A stretch of DNA of 64,000 bases from Bog-532 sp963742875 (GCA_963742875.1 CAVUNO010000001.1:186001-250000); one strand, 5' to 3'. Shown: positions 24,280 through 32,994, numbered from the stretch's first letter. Program-made: numbers and translations. The notes: generated from the letters alone by a model not told the origin.

Positions 24280-25338
24280 CTAGCCGTCCGGGGTGCCCGC
24301 CGGCGACGCGGCGGCGACGATGATGACGGCGACCGGCTGGTGGCAGTGCGGGCACCGCTCCATCACGGCCGGCGGTGACGGGATCGCCTCGCCCTCCGGT
24401 TGGGCGGCCGAACCCGGGTGGGCCGCGGCCCCGGAGGAAGCAGGAGCCGCTGCAACGGAACCGACTGCAGCAGGACCGCTCAGTACAGGACCGCTCAGCG
24501 CAGGACCGCTCAGCGCAGGACCGCCCGGCGCAGGACCGCCCGGCGCAGAACCATCTGGAGCAACGCCCAGGCCCGCACCGGCCAGGCCCGCACCGCTCAG
24601 GCCCGGACCGGCCAGGCCCGCACCGGCCAGGCCCGCACCGCTCAGGCCCGCACCGGCCAGGCCCGCACCGGCCAGGCCCGCACCGGCCAGGCCCGGACCG
24701 GCCAGGCCCGCACCGGCCAGGCCCGGACCGGCCAGGCCCGCTTGGGCCAGGCCCTCAGTGCTGGAGGCGGGGAGCAACGCCTGGAGCCGCCGCGATGCCT
24801 TTTCCTCCCGTACGGCCTGCGCCTGGATGCGCGCGGACCGGCGCACGGCCGTGGCGAGCGCCTCGATGCGGTCATAGGCCGCCGTCAGTACATCTTCCGA
24901 CGTCAGCGCCTCGTCACAACGCTGCCAGAACTCCCGTCGCAGCCGGTGCCGGCCGAGTTCCGCGTCCGACAGCGTGCTGCGCGAGTATCCGGTTAACGGC
25001 GCGAACTCCCACTGGCTGAAGCCCGACCGGCTGCGCAGCGCGGCAAGCCGCCGGCCCAGGGCGCGGCGCTGCTCCCAGACCCGGTCGGCATGGGGGCCTC
25101 CGGAATCTTTACTCCGCCCCGGCTCCGTCCCCCGCCCCGGAGCCGCGCCCTGCCCCAGATTGGTGTTACGCCCGGAATCTGCGTCCCGTCCGGAATCGCC
25201 CGCCAGGGGCGAGGCATCGGATGCGGCCGCGCGAGTCACGGTGGGCCTTCCCTCCGTTTTGCGCCAGACGCCGGGCGACACAGCGTGGGGGCCGTGTGAT
25301 GGCCTGCCTGCGAGGGGGTTCGAGCGCGGCAAGGTCAT
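24280..25338 (-). CDS. HTH (XRE-like) protein with pentad-repeat and CPHC tail
   Basis: A 352-residue protein started by ATG 25338 behind CCGGAGGCACC. Residues 1-85 are polar low-complexity. An HTH region spans about 90-145 (LGRRLAALRSRSGFSQWEFA, then GYSRSTLSDAELGRHRLRRE), followed by a helix rich in Arg/Ala (160-188). Residues 198-258 are 12 pentads of the form GLAG(A/P) or GLSGA, then GPALS-type repeats. The last 25 residues carry MERCPHCHQPVAVIIVAAA, matching the small protein at 22821-22991. This suggests a DNA-binding protein with a flexible spacer and a C-terminal interaction or metal motif. The ligand and targets are unknown; the upstream motifs are candidates. Confidence 0.75.
   Translation of the reverse strand: MTLPRSNPLAGRPSHGPHAVSPGVWRKTEGRPTVTRAAASDASPLAGDSGRDADSGRNTNLGQGAAPGRGTEPGRSKDSGGPHADRVWEQRRALGRRLAALRSRSGFSQWEFAPLTGYSRSTLSDAELGRHRLRREFWQRCDEALTSEDVLTAAYDRIEALATAVRRSARIQAQAVREEKASRRLQALLPASSTEGLAQAGLAGPGLAGAGLAGPGLAGAGLAGAGLAGAGLSGAGLAGAGLAGPGLSGAGLAGAGLGVAPDGSAPGGPAPGGPALSGPALSGPVLSGPAAVGSVAAAPASSGAAAHPGSAAQPEGEAIPSPPAVMERCPHCHQPVAVIIVAAASPAGTPDG
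24565..24747 (-). repeat. 15-bp coding tandem repeat in the HTH protein gene
   Basis: About twelve 15-bp units (GCCCGCACCGGCCAG and close variants with GGACCG or GCTCAG) are head to tail. They encode GLAGA, GLAGP or GLSGA pentads. Units differ by single synonymous or near-synonymous changes. Length multiples of 15 bp preserve frame, so copy number can vary freely. Confidence 0.9.
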
Positions 25339-25648
25339 GGTGCCTCCGGTTGGATGTGCGCGACGCAAGTGCCCAGCGCTAAACACGGCATATGAGTGAT
25401 TGGTGCGTCATTCCCCGTTTGGGGAGATTTCTGCTCTCTACGCCATTCCGGCGGGCCCGATTCACCCCGACCCAGGCCGAAAGGCCGGTCCGGACGCTTG
25501 AGGAACAGGTCGAAGTGGAGGAACAGCGGTAGCTCGTCACCGTCAGTTGCAGGGCAAGTCTCATGCAAGTTGCATAGCAAGACATCCGTCAGCTGACGGA
25601 TATCTGAAACCCGGGCCAAATCAGATATCTGAACCCGGCCAAAAGGGG
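25339..25648. promoter_or_regulatory. HTH-gene upstream region with palindrome and 25-bp direct repeat
   Basis: This 310-bp non-coding stretch holds CGACGCAAGTGCC (25361-25373) near the HTH gene start. Further out is the perfect 18-bp palindrome ATCCGTCAGCTGACGGAT (25584-25601). It is followed by two copies, 25 bp apart, of GATATCTGAA then CCCGG-type sequence (25599-25616, 25624-25640), the second centred on the palindrome TCAGATATCTGA. The dyads lie between the amidohydrolase stop and the HTH gene, so they are likely operator sites of the latter. A minus-strand ORF at 25335-25619 crosses them and is judged spurious. Confidence 0.55.
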
Positions 25649-27331
25649 TTATTCCGCCCCGTGGACGAACTGGCCGCCGGCGAGCGTCAGGTCGACCTGA
25701 GTGCTGCCGATGTCAACGGGCGGGATGGTGAGGATGTCACGGTCGAGCACCGCGATATCGGCCAGGTGGCCGGGCCGCAGCGAACCGAGGTCCGCCTCGC
25801 GGTGGTTGACGTAGGCGACGCTCGCGGTGAACGCGGTGAGGGCCCGTGCGACGGGAATGGCTTCATCCGGCAGGAACGGCCGGTCCGTTTCGGCCGTACC
25901 CGGCTGGCCAAGCCGGCCGGACAGCCGCCGGTTGACCGCGACGTGGATCTGCTGCAGTGGGTCGGCGCTCGACACCGGCCAGTCGCTGCCGAACGCCATC
26001 CGGGTGCCGCGGCGGGCGAGCGTACCAATCCGGTACTGCCAGGTGGCGCGTTCCGGGCCGACGATCGGCAGCGTCAGATCGTCCATCTGCGGATCGTGGC
26101 ACGCCCACAGGGGCTGGAAGTTGGCCACCGCGTCCAGGTCGCGGAAGCGGTCCAGATCGTCTGGTCGGATGAACTGGAGGTGGGCCAGGTGGTGCCGCAG
26201 GTCGGCGGGCCGGCCGCGCACGCTGGCGAGCGCGTCGAGGGCCACGTGCACGGCCCGGTCCCCGAGCGCGTGAAAGTGAACCTGGAACCCCTCCCGGCTG
26301 AGCAGGCGAACGGCTTCGGCGACTTCCTCCGGCGGCACGAACAGGCTGCCGCGGTGCAAGTGCCCGGGTTCGTGCCCGCGCTCTTGCCCGGCCGGGCGGC
26401 CGCCGTAGGGCTCGGTCATCGCCGCGGTCCGCGTCTCGCACACCCCGTCCATCATGATCTTGACCGAGGTGGCGCGGAACCGCCCCGACGCCGCGTGCTC
26501 ACGCCGGCCGAGCAGATCGGCGATCTGGCCGGCGCCGCGGGTCCGGTCCCACCACAGGGCCCCATTGACGTGCGCGGTCAGCCAGCCTTCGGCCGCGGCG
26601 GCGCGGTAGGTGGCGTAGGCGTCGGGGATGCCGATGTCCGGGGCTTCGCCAACGATGGCGTCCTGCCAGTGCGTGATGCCGAGCGCGTGCAGGTGGGCCT
26701 GGCCCGCGCGGAGCCCGGCGGCCAGATCGGCGGCCGCCGGGGGCGGGAGCACGCGCGAGACGAGACGCATCGCGCCGTCGTGCAGCGCGCCGGAGGGCTC
26801 ACCCCGCTCGTCGCGCTCGATCCGGCCGTCGCTGGGGTCCGGTATGTCCCGGGTGATCCCGGCCCGGGCGAGCGCTGCTCGGCTGACCCAGGCGCTGTGA
26901 TGGTCGCGATTCGGCAGGAAGACGGGACGGCCGGGGGCCACCGCTTCCAGGTCGGCGGCGGACGGGATACCGCCCGGGAACGCCTCCAAGGACCAGCCCC
27001 CGCCGAGCACCCAGTCGTCGGGTCCGAGAGTGCGGGCGTATTCGGCGATGATGCCGAGGTATCCGGGGCGGCTGCGCGGGCCGGCGAGATTGCAGCGGAG
27101 GCTCTCCAGGCCGCCACCAACGGGATGGACGTGCGCGTCGCCAAACGCGGGGATGGCCAGGCGTCCCCTCAGGTCGATCACGTGCGCCCGGGGGCCCGCC
27201 ATGGCGCGTGCGTCGGCGGATCGGGTCACCGCGGAGATCCGCCCGTCCGCCACGACGATCGCATCGCAGCCCGCGCCCGCACCGTCCGCGGACCACAACC
27301 GCCCATTGACCAGTACCAGCGTTCCCGCCAT
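25649..27331 (-). CDS. YtcJ-like metal-dependent amidohydrolase
   Basis: A 560-residue amidohydrolase-superfamily enzyme of the YtcJ/imidazolonepropionase-like group. It has the metal-binding IPAFGDAHVHP (H67, H69), a carboxylate/Lys region VKIMMDGVCETRTAAM, the second-shell HFHALGDRAVHVALDA, and the catalytic Asp in FGSDWPVSS. A closing LRPGHLADIAVLDRDIL rebuilds the small beta-sandwich with the N-terminal strands. The ATG at 27331 follows GGGAGGGGCGGG and is preferred over an open frame to 27433. The substrate (formamide-like, N-acyl or cyclic amide) cannot be told. Monocistronic. Confidence 0.88.
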   Translation of the reverse strand: MAGTLVLVNGRLWSADGAGAGCDAIVVADGRISAVTRSADARAMAGPRAHVIDLRGRLAIPAFGDAHVHPVGGGLESLRCNLAGPRSRPGYLGIIAEYARTLGPDDWVLGGGWSLEAFPGGIPSAADLEAVAPGRPVFLPNRDHHSAWVSRAALARAGITRDIPDPSDGRIERDERGEPSGALHDGAMRLVSRVLPPPAAADLAAGLRAGQAHLHALGITHWQDAIVGEAPDIGIPDAYATYRAAAAEGWLTAHVNGALWWDRTRGAGQIADLLGRREHAASGRFRATSVKIMMDGVCETRTAAMTEPYGGRPAGQERGHEPGHLHRGSLFVPPEEVAEAVRLLSREGFQVHFHALGDRAVHVALDALASVRGRPADLRHHLAHLQFIRPDDLDRFRDLDAVANFQPLWACHDPQMDDLTLPIVGPERATWQYRIGTLARRGTRMAFGSDWPVSSADPLQQIHVAVNRRLSGRLGQPGTAETDRPFLPDEAIPVARALTAFTASVAYVNHREADLGSLRPGHLADIAVLDRDILTIPPVDIGSTQVDLTLAGGQFVHGAE

Positions 27332-27582
27332 CCCGCCCCTCCCGTCCAGGTCCACCGGGCCCGGAATGTGTGCAGGATAAGTATCGAGCGGCGGAGCCGA
27401 GCCGGCCAGGGGACCCCGGGCTCTCGCGGACACAACGAGCCTCCTGAGGGACGGAAAGGCGGAGCCGACAGGGACCGGGTCCTTGGGCCACCTCCCGCGG
27501 GCCCGTCACCGGTTTGCCGGCGGAGGGGCCCGGGTAAGCGCGAGGAGGAGTCCCAGGTTCCGCACGAGGGAGGCGACCGCAG

Positions 27583-28749
27583 GTGAAGCTGACGTTCGTT
27601 CGACCGCTGTACGCGCACGCGGGCAAAAACGCGGGCACAAACGCGGGCACAAACGCGGACGGCTTCGCGTCGGTGTACCTGGACACGTCGGGGACGGGCC
27701 GCGGACCGCAGGCTAAGGCGGTGGAGATCCGCTGGCGGGACCTGCGCGAGGAACTGTCCCTGGCCGGGGTGGACGCGGCGACCCTGGACGCGCTGGGTGA
27801 CGTGCTCACCGGACCGGGCCTGGCGGCGCCGGGGACGGTGGCGTTCGGCCAGGACGGCACCGTGCCGCTGGCGGTACGGCTGCCCGCGGTACCGCTGCGC
27901 GAGATGGCCCGGTGGGCCCGGCTGCCGGACCTGCTGCCGCTGCTCATCCAGTCCCCGCCGCGCCCGCCGCACCTGCTGGTCAGCGCGACCCGGGCCGGCG
28001 GCGACGTGCTCGCCATCCGCACCGCCGACGACGTCACCCGGCAGGGCGTCCAGGGGACCGGCTGGCCCGTCCACAAGACCAAGTCGGGCGGCTGGGCGCA
28101 GCTGGAGCACCAGCGGGCGGCCGAGGAAGCGTGGGAGACCAACGCCAAGGAACTCGCCGGCACGGTGGTGAGCGCGGCCGCTGGTGAAGTACCCGAGGCG
28201 ATCATCGTGGCCGGCGACGTGCGGGCCAGGGAAATGCTGGTCGACAAGCTTCCCACCAACCTGGCCAGCAAGGCCGTCATCGTGGATCGAGAGGTGCCGG
28301 TGGACTCGCCCGAGCTGGCCGCGGCGGCGGAGCAGGTGCTGCGCCAACTGGAGGACGCCGACGGCCGGCGGCGGCTGGAGACGTTCCGCAGCAGGCTCGG
28401 CGCCGGCGGCGCGACCGAGGGCCTGGCCGAGACGGTAGCTGCGCTGCGCGACGGGCAGGTCTCCGAGCTGTTCCTCGGCGGCGACTACCTGGCCGACGAC
28501 CCGGACACGCCCGGGCCGGCCTGGTCCTCCGCGCCGGCCTGGATCGGCCCCGCGCTGGCCGATGTCGGCCTGTCGGCGGAGGACCTGCGCGAGCGCGGCC
28601 TGACCGAGGTCGCCCGGGACCGGGCCGACGCCGCCATCGTGCGCGCCGTGACCGGGACGGACGCCGAGCTGTTCATGGTACCGGCCGGAGAGAGTCCGCT
28701 CCGGGATGACATCGGCGCGCTGCTCCGTTACCCGGTGCCGGGCGCCTGA
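27583..28749 (+). CDS. Rv2629/Vms1-like archaeo-eukaryotic release factor family protein
   Basis: A 388-residue protein resembling the bacterial eRF1-like (baeRF, Rv2629-type) family. Evidence: the N-terminal domain reads out as FASVYLDTSG ... EIRWRDLREEL and LPLLIQSPPRPPHLLVSATRAGGD. The Rossmann-like middle domain contains AIIVAGDVRAREMLVDKLP and KAVIVDREV. The C-terminal domain has AALRDGQVSELFLG and the final GTDAELFMVPAGESPLRDDIGALLRYPV, the L7Ae-like part. Relatives are proposed to act on stalled ribosomes or in stress responses. A short NAGTNAGTNAD repeat lies near the N-terminus. Start GTG 27583 after GGAGG-like sequence. Confidence 0.75.
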   Translation: MKLTFVRPLYAHAGKNAGTNAGTNADGFASVYLDTSGTGRGPQAKAVEIRWRDLREELSLAGVDAATLDALGDVLTGPGLAAPGTVAFGQDGTVPLAVRLPAVPLREMARWARLPDLLPLLIQSPPRPPHLLVSATRAGGDVLAIRTADDVTRQGVQGTGWPVHKTKSGGWAQLEHQRAAEEAWETNAKELAGTVVSAAAGEVPEAIIVAGDVRAREMLVDKLPTNLASKAVIVDREVPVDSPELAAAAEQVLRQLEDADGRRRLETFRSRLGAGGATEGLAETVAALRDGQVSELFLGGDYLADDPDTPGPAWSSAPAWIGPALADVGLSAEDLRERGLTEVARDRADAAIVRAVTGTDAELFMVPAGESPLRDDIGALLRYPVPGA

Positions 28750-28787
28750 CCGCGGGACGGCCTCCGGCGGGGCAGCCCGGGCGCGGT

Positions 28788-29618
28788 TTACTCCCGGCGC
28801 AGGACGATGATCATGCGCCAGGCTGACGGGGCGGACACGGAGACCTCGTCGGCGAAGTCGCCGTAGCACCCGGCCATCGTGAAGCCGCCCGCCAGCCGGA
28901 CGGCCGCGGTGACCTCGGTGCCGGTCCAGAACCGGTTTGGCACCACGTCGGTGAGCGTCCGGGAGCCCCTCGCGTCGCGCACCGTCACCAGTACGTGCTC
29001 CCTGGTCACCTGGGTCACGGGGTCGATCGCGTCGTCGGCGCCGCCCCAGCGCACGTGCACGTGCCGGCCGCCGAGGTCGGTGTCCCACTCGGAGCTGGCC
29101 CGCGGCACCATGGTCAGGATGTCCGCCGGGTGCGCGAGCTCCATGATGTAGAGGCCGCCGGGCGCGGTGTGGGCAGCCGCCGCCCGCAGGTGCGCCACCA
29201 GGTCATCGAGGTTCATCAGGTGGCAGATCGAGTTCAGCATCGTGATGACCAGGCCGAACTGGCGCCTGAGGGCGAAGTCACGCATGTCGGCGTGCACGAC
29301 ATCCAGCTCCACCCCTTCCCGCTGCGCCTTGTCCCGGGCCCGTGCGCACATCGCCGGGTTCAGGTCCAGGGCGACCACGCTGACGCCGCGCCGGGCCAGC
29401 TCGAGAGCGTGCTCCGCGGGACCGGCCGCGAGCTCCAGGACGGATCCGGGACCCTGCCCGCCCACTGAGCCGGCCACGTCCTGCGAGCCTTCTGAACCCT
29501 CCGAGGCCAGCGAAGCGTGCCGCGCGAACCAGCGCTCCAGGGCGTCGACCTCACCGCGGACGTCGCGGTACGCACAGGCGAGCTCGTACATCTCCGGCTC
29601 GTCGTAGATTCCGGTCAC
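28788..29618 (-). CDS. Class I SAM-dependent methyltransferase
   Basis: A 276-residue methyltransferase. The SAM-binding motif I is VLELAAGPAEHALELARRG, motif II VVALDLNPAMCARARD, the acidic loop VVHADMRDF, motif IV GLVITMLNSICHLMNLDDL, and the post-motif region APGGLYIMELAHPADI. The start is taken as a GTG at 29618 (TGIYDEPEMYELACAYRDVR, a typical opening for this group). The much longer open frame upstream is antisense to the next gene. Substrate unknown, perhaps a small molecule. Convergent with the release-factor-like gene, divergent from the next. Confidence 0.85.
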   Translation of the reverse strand: MTGIYDEPEMYELACAYRDVRGEVDALERWFARHASLASEGSEGSQDVAGSVGGQGPGSVLELAAGPAEHALELARRGVSVVALDLNPAMCARARDKAQREGVELDVVHADMRDFALRRQFGLVITMLNSICHLMNLDDLVAHLRAAAAHTAPGGLYIMELAHPADILTMVPRASSEWDTDLGGRHVHVRWGGADDAIDPVTQVTREHVLVTVRDARGSRTLTDVVPNRFWTGTEVTAAVRLAGGFTMAGCYGDFADEVSVSAPSAWRMIIVLRRE

Positions 29619-29699
29619 CCGGTCATTGTGCCGGATACCCGCGATACGACCGGAATCCCCGTCTAGCCGCCCGGGGTGTTCCTGCGGCAAACTGGCCGC

Positions 29700-31133
29700 A
29701 TGATGACCGAGGCCCAGGCCCTGAACGCGCTGGCCAGAGAGGACCCGGAGGCAGCGGACGAGGCGAAGGCCGCACTCAGCTGGCTCACCAACGGCGCCGG
29801 GCTGGAAACCGTTTCCCAGCTCAAGCTGCAGGAATTCGTCTGGTACGCCCTCCCGGTCAAATGGCCGATGACGACGAGTGAGCTCATGGCGGTGACCCGG
29901 GCCCTCGGCCGGCTGTTCTCCATGCTCGGTATGGAGCGTTACGCCGAGGTCTGCATGTGCCCGGGCACCGAGAAAATCCTCACCGCCTATGGTGACGGAC
30001 ACGAGACGGGCATCGCCGCGTACGCGGAGGCTGTGGAGAACTCCAGCACCGCACCGTCCGACACCGGCCTGCTGGCCTGGGGATCGGTCATGGGCCCGGA
30101 CGAGCGGGCCGCCTACGACGCCTGCGCCGCCGCGGTCGAACTCGCGATCGCCTCGGGTGAGCTGCCGGCCGGGAGCCGCGGCTGGCGGGTCAAGCGCACC
30201 GCGCTGATCGACCGGTGGCTCACGGCCCCTCCGCCGGCCCGGGACGGGCAGGCCGGCTGGAACGACCCGGCGGGCGGGCACCCGGCGGGCGGACGGCCGG
30301 CCGGTGAGGGCCGCAGCCAGCCAGGACGGCACCGGGCGGGCGCCCACCACGCGCCCGGGGTCAGCGGGACGTGGCTGGCCCGGATCCATACCGAACGGAT
30401 GGATGCGTGGGCCAATAGCCGCCCGGGCGAGCGGTCCCGGCTGGCGGCCGCCGTGCTGCCCCGGCTGCTGGAGGAGGCGGGCGCGCCGGACGGCGCGCTG
30501 CCGACCCTCGGCTGGCTGCTCGGGCACGCGGACCCGGGCCTGCGGCTGACCGCCCGGCACTACATCCCGCCCGCGCTGGTAACCGAGGCCGTGGACATGT
30601 TCGGTTGGCGGGAGCAGCTGGCCGGTGCGCTGAAACAGGAACTCGACGTGTTGCCGCTGCACACCCTGCGCGGGCTGGCCCAGGGCGAGATGGGCGCGAT
30701 CCGGCGCAGCGGCACCAGCCTGGTGCTAAGCCGGACGGGACGCCTGATGACCGAGGACCGCGAGGCCCGGTGGCGGATCGGCACCGCCGCCCTGGTCGGC
30801 GCCGACGACGGCGCGCGACCGGACTTCGCGGTGGCCGTCCGCGAGGCCGGACTGCTGTTCCTGCTGGTCAGCGGGCCAGCCGGATACGAGGAGCTGACCC
30901 GGCACCTGACCCGGATCCACACCGAGGAAGGCTGGACCTCGCGCGGGGAGGTCAGCGACGCGGTGCGCCAGGAGATCCACGGGCTCCGGCACCGGCTGTG
31001 GGCGCTGCACCTGCTCTACACCGGGTGCGCCTCCCGGGAGCCGCTCACGCTCACCGAAACCGGCGTGCAGGCGGCGCTGGCCGCGCTGCGGGCCCGGGCC
31101 CGCGGGCCCCGGCACCACGTCGGCCTCGGGTAA
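29700..31133 (+). CDS. Hypothetical protein, 477 residues
   Basis: I do not recognise this family. Starting at ATG 29700 (a second ATG follows at once), it is soluble, with no signal or membrane segment. The N-terminal half (1-175) is mainly helical (QALNALAREDPEAADEAKAA, LKLQEFVWYALPVKW, VTRALGRLFSMLGMERYAEV). A Gly/His/Arg-rich linker spans about 180-215, and a C-terminal helical half contains GTWLARIHTERMDAWANSRP, WLLGHADPGLRLTARHYIPP and LWALHLLYTGCASREPLTL. The two-lobed architecture with a flexible joint is clear; no catalytic motif is visible. It stands alone on the plus strand, 80 bp from the divergent methyltransferase gene. Confidence 0.7.
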   Translation: MMTEAQALNALAREDPEAADEAKAALSWLTNGAGLETVSQLKLQEFVWYALPVKWPMTTSELMAVTRALGRLFSMLGMERYAEVCMCPGTEKILTAYGDGHETGIAAYAEAVENSSTAPSDTGLLAWGSVMGPDERAAYDACAAAVELAIASGELPAGSRGWRVKRTALIDRWLTAPPPARDGQAGWNDPAGGHPAGGRPAGEGRSQPGRHRAGAHHAPGVSGTWLARIHTERMDAWANSRPGERSRLAAAVLPRLLEEAGAPDGALPTLGWLLGHADPGLRLTARHYIPPALVTEAVDMFGWREQLAGALKQELDVLPLHTLRGLAQGEMGAIRRSGTSLVLSRTGRLMTEDREARWRIGTAALVGADDGARPDFAVAVREAGLLFLLVSGPAGYEELTRHLTRIHTEEGWTSRGEVSDAVRQEIHGLRHRLWALHLLYTGCASREPLTLTETGVQAALAALRARARGPRHHVGLG

Positions 31134-31257
31134 CCCGCTCAGGAAGATTTCCCTCACCCGGGGCCCGGCGCGTATGTTCATTCTGCTGTGCGCTACGCGC
31201 ACACGGCTGCGCAGACCCTCGCACGTCCGCTCGATCCGCTCACGCGGGCGGCCCTTC

Positions 31258-32082
31258 ATGGTCAGGAGTCCTCCGTTGAGCGATGACGGCGTTCGCGACG
31301 CAGACTTTATCCAGTCCCTGGAGCGTGGCCTGTCCGTGATCCGTGCCTTCGACGCGGAACACCCCAAGCTCAGCCTGAGCGGGGTGGCGGTGCGGACTGG
31401 CCTGAGCCGGGCCGCCGCCCGGCGTTTCCTGCACACGCTTGTGGACCTCGGCTACATGCGCGCCGACGGCGGCCAGTTCTCGCTGCGGCCGAAGATCCTC
31501 GAGCTCGGCTACGCCTACCTGTCCAGCCTGTCCCTGCCGGAGGTGGCGATGCCGCACCTCGAGCAGCTGGTAGAGCAGGTCCGCGAATCGTCGTCGGTGT
31601 CGCAGCTCGACGGGGACGACGTGGTCTACATCGCCCGTGTCCCGACCCGGCGCATCATGACCGTCGCCATCAGCGTCGGCACCCGGTTCCCCGCCCATGC
31701 GACCTCGATGGGCCGGGTGCTGCTGGCCGACAAGTCACCCGACTGGCTGGACACGTACCTGTCGTCGGTCACGCTGCTGCCGCTAACCCCGCACACCATG
31801 GCTGACCCAGCGGCGCTGCGGGCCGAGCTGGCCCGGGTCCGCTCGCAAGGCTGGGCCATGGTGGACCAGGAGCTGGAGGAGGGGCTCCGGTCGGTCGCGG
31901 CGCCGATCCGCGACGGCGAGGGCCGGGCGATCGCAGCGGTCAACGTCTCCACGCACGCCGGGCGGCGCAGCGTCGCCGAGGTCATCGACGACCTGCTCGA
32001 ACCGCTGCTGCGGACGGCGCGCGAGATAGAAGCCGACCTGCGCCAGTCGGCGGCGCCCTCGGGCGCACGCCGGGCACCGTGA
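31258..32082 (+). CDS. IclR-family regulator, PcaR/CatR-like
   Basis: A 274-residue IclR protein. The winged HTH is at the N-terminus (DADFIQSLERGLSVIRAFDA, LSLSGVAVRTGLSRAAARRF, RRFLHTLVDLGYM). The effector domain follows (ESSSVSQLDGDDVVYIARVP, RFPAHATSMGRVLLA, GWAMVDQELEEGLRSVAAPI, IAAVNVSTHAGRRS). The opening SLERGLSVIRAF is characteristic of regulators of aromatic catabolism (protocatechuate or catechol). None of those enzymes is encoded nearby, so the target lies elsewhere. A TTG at 31276 preceded by AGGAG is an alternative start that loses only six residues. Confidence 0.9.
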   Translation: MVRSPPLSDDGVRDADFIQSLERGLSVIRAFDAEHPKLSLSGVAVRTGLSRAAARRFLHTLVDLGYMRADGGQFSLRPKILELGYAYLSSLSLPEVAMPHLEQLVEQVRESSSVSQLDGDDVVYIARVPTRRIMTVAISVGTRFPAHATSMGRVLLADKSPDWLDTYLSSVTLLPLTPHTMADPAALRAELARVRSQGWAMVDQELEEGLRSVAAPIRDGEGRAIAAVNVSTHAGRRSVAEVIDDLLEPLLRTAREIEADLRQSAAPSGARRAP

Positions 32083-32132
32083 CCTCCGCCCGGCGCTGTC
32101 TTGCGGGCGGGCGGCCTGCCACACTTGACCCC

Positions 32133-32783
32133 GTGCAGACTCTGGTTATCGATCATCCGCTGGTCACTCACAAGCTCACGGCGCTGCGGGACAGGGGCAC
32201 CGAGACCGCGACCTTCCGGCGGCTCGCGGACGAGCTTGTCACCCTGCTCGCCTACGAGGCGACCCGGGAGATCCGCGTCCAGCCGGTCACCGTGCAGACC
32301 CCGCTCGGCGACGCGGCCGGGGTCAAGCTGGGCAGCCCGCCCCCGCTCATCGTGCCCGTGCTGCGGGCCGGCATCGGCATGCTCGACGGCATGATCCGGC
32401 TGCTGCCAATGGCCGACGTCGGCTTCGTGGGGCTCGTCCGCGATGAGGAGTCGCTGGTCGCGTCCACCTACGCCGATCGGCTGCCCGCGGACCTCACCGG
32501 CCGCGAGGCGTTCGTACTGGACCCCATGCTTGCCACCGGCGGGACGCTGCAGACCGTGATCGCCATGCTGGCCGGGCGGGGGGTCACCTCCGTCACGGCG
32601 GTGGCCCTGCTCGCGGCGCCCGAAGGACTGAAGCGCCTGGAGGAGGCCTTCCCCAGCCAGAACCAGGCGGGGCAGCCGGTCGTCCGCGTGGTAACCGCCG
32701 CGGTGGACGACCGGCTGGACTCGCGCGGGTACATCTACCCGGGCCTGGGCGACGCCGGCGACTGGCTGTTCGGTGCGGTCTGA
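32133..32783 (+). CDS. upp: Uracil phosphoribosyltransferase
   Basis: A 216-residue salvage enzyme making UMP from uracil and PRPP in the cytosol. It shows the family opening VIDHPLVTHKLTALRD, the flexible-loop region LRAGIGMLDGMIRLLPMADV, the PRPP motif VLDPMLATGGTL, and the uracil-binding C-terminus GYIYPGLGDAGDWLFG. Length and motifs are normal. The GTG start at 32133 gives the expected N-terminus; the open frame to 32079 is upstream noise. It follows the IclR gene by 50 bp but is probably independent. Confidence 0.95.
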   Translation: MQTLVIDHPLVTHKLTALRDRGTETATFRRLADELVTLLAYEATREIRVQPVTVQTPLGDAAGVKLGSPPPLIVPVLRAGIGMLDGMIRLLPMADVGFVGLVRDEESLVASTYADRLPADLTGREAFVLDPMLATGGTLQTVIAMLAGRGVTSVTAVALLAAPEGLKRLEEAFPSQNQAGQPVVRVVTAAVDDRLDSRGYIYPGLGDAGDWLFGAV

Positions 32784-32994
32784 GCTCGTCCCATTGGGTA
32801 AGGCCTGAGCCGCATCACCCAGGTCGTGGATGAGGCTGTCCTGGGCAGTGTCGATCTGCTTCAGCCGCTTGTGGAGCGTGGTGACACGGTTTGTGGGGGT
32901 TGTGCGCCCCGGCTGTACAGTGCGTACTACTACGCCGGTGTCGGCCGCAAACCATAGCGCACTCGGGCCCGCAGGGCGCTCGGCTGGGCTGGGA

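Noticed and set aside
25335..25619. 94-residue minus-strand ORF ahead of the HTH gene
   Set aside because: It overlaps the palindromes and the HTH gene's ribosome site and start, and its composition does not resemble a folded protein.
27226..30662. Very long antisense ORFs (500-620 residues) opposite the amidohydrolase, release-factor-like and 29700-31133 genes
   Set aside because: They are stop-poor complements of real high-GC genes. Only the methyltransferase part (28788-29618) is real coding.
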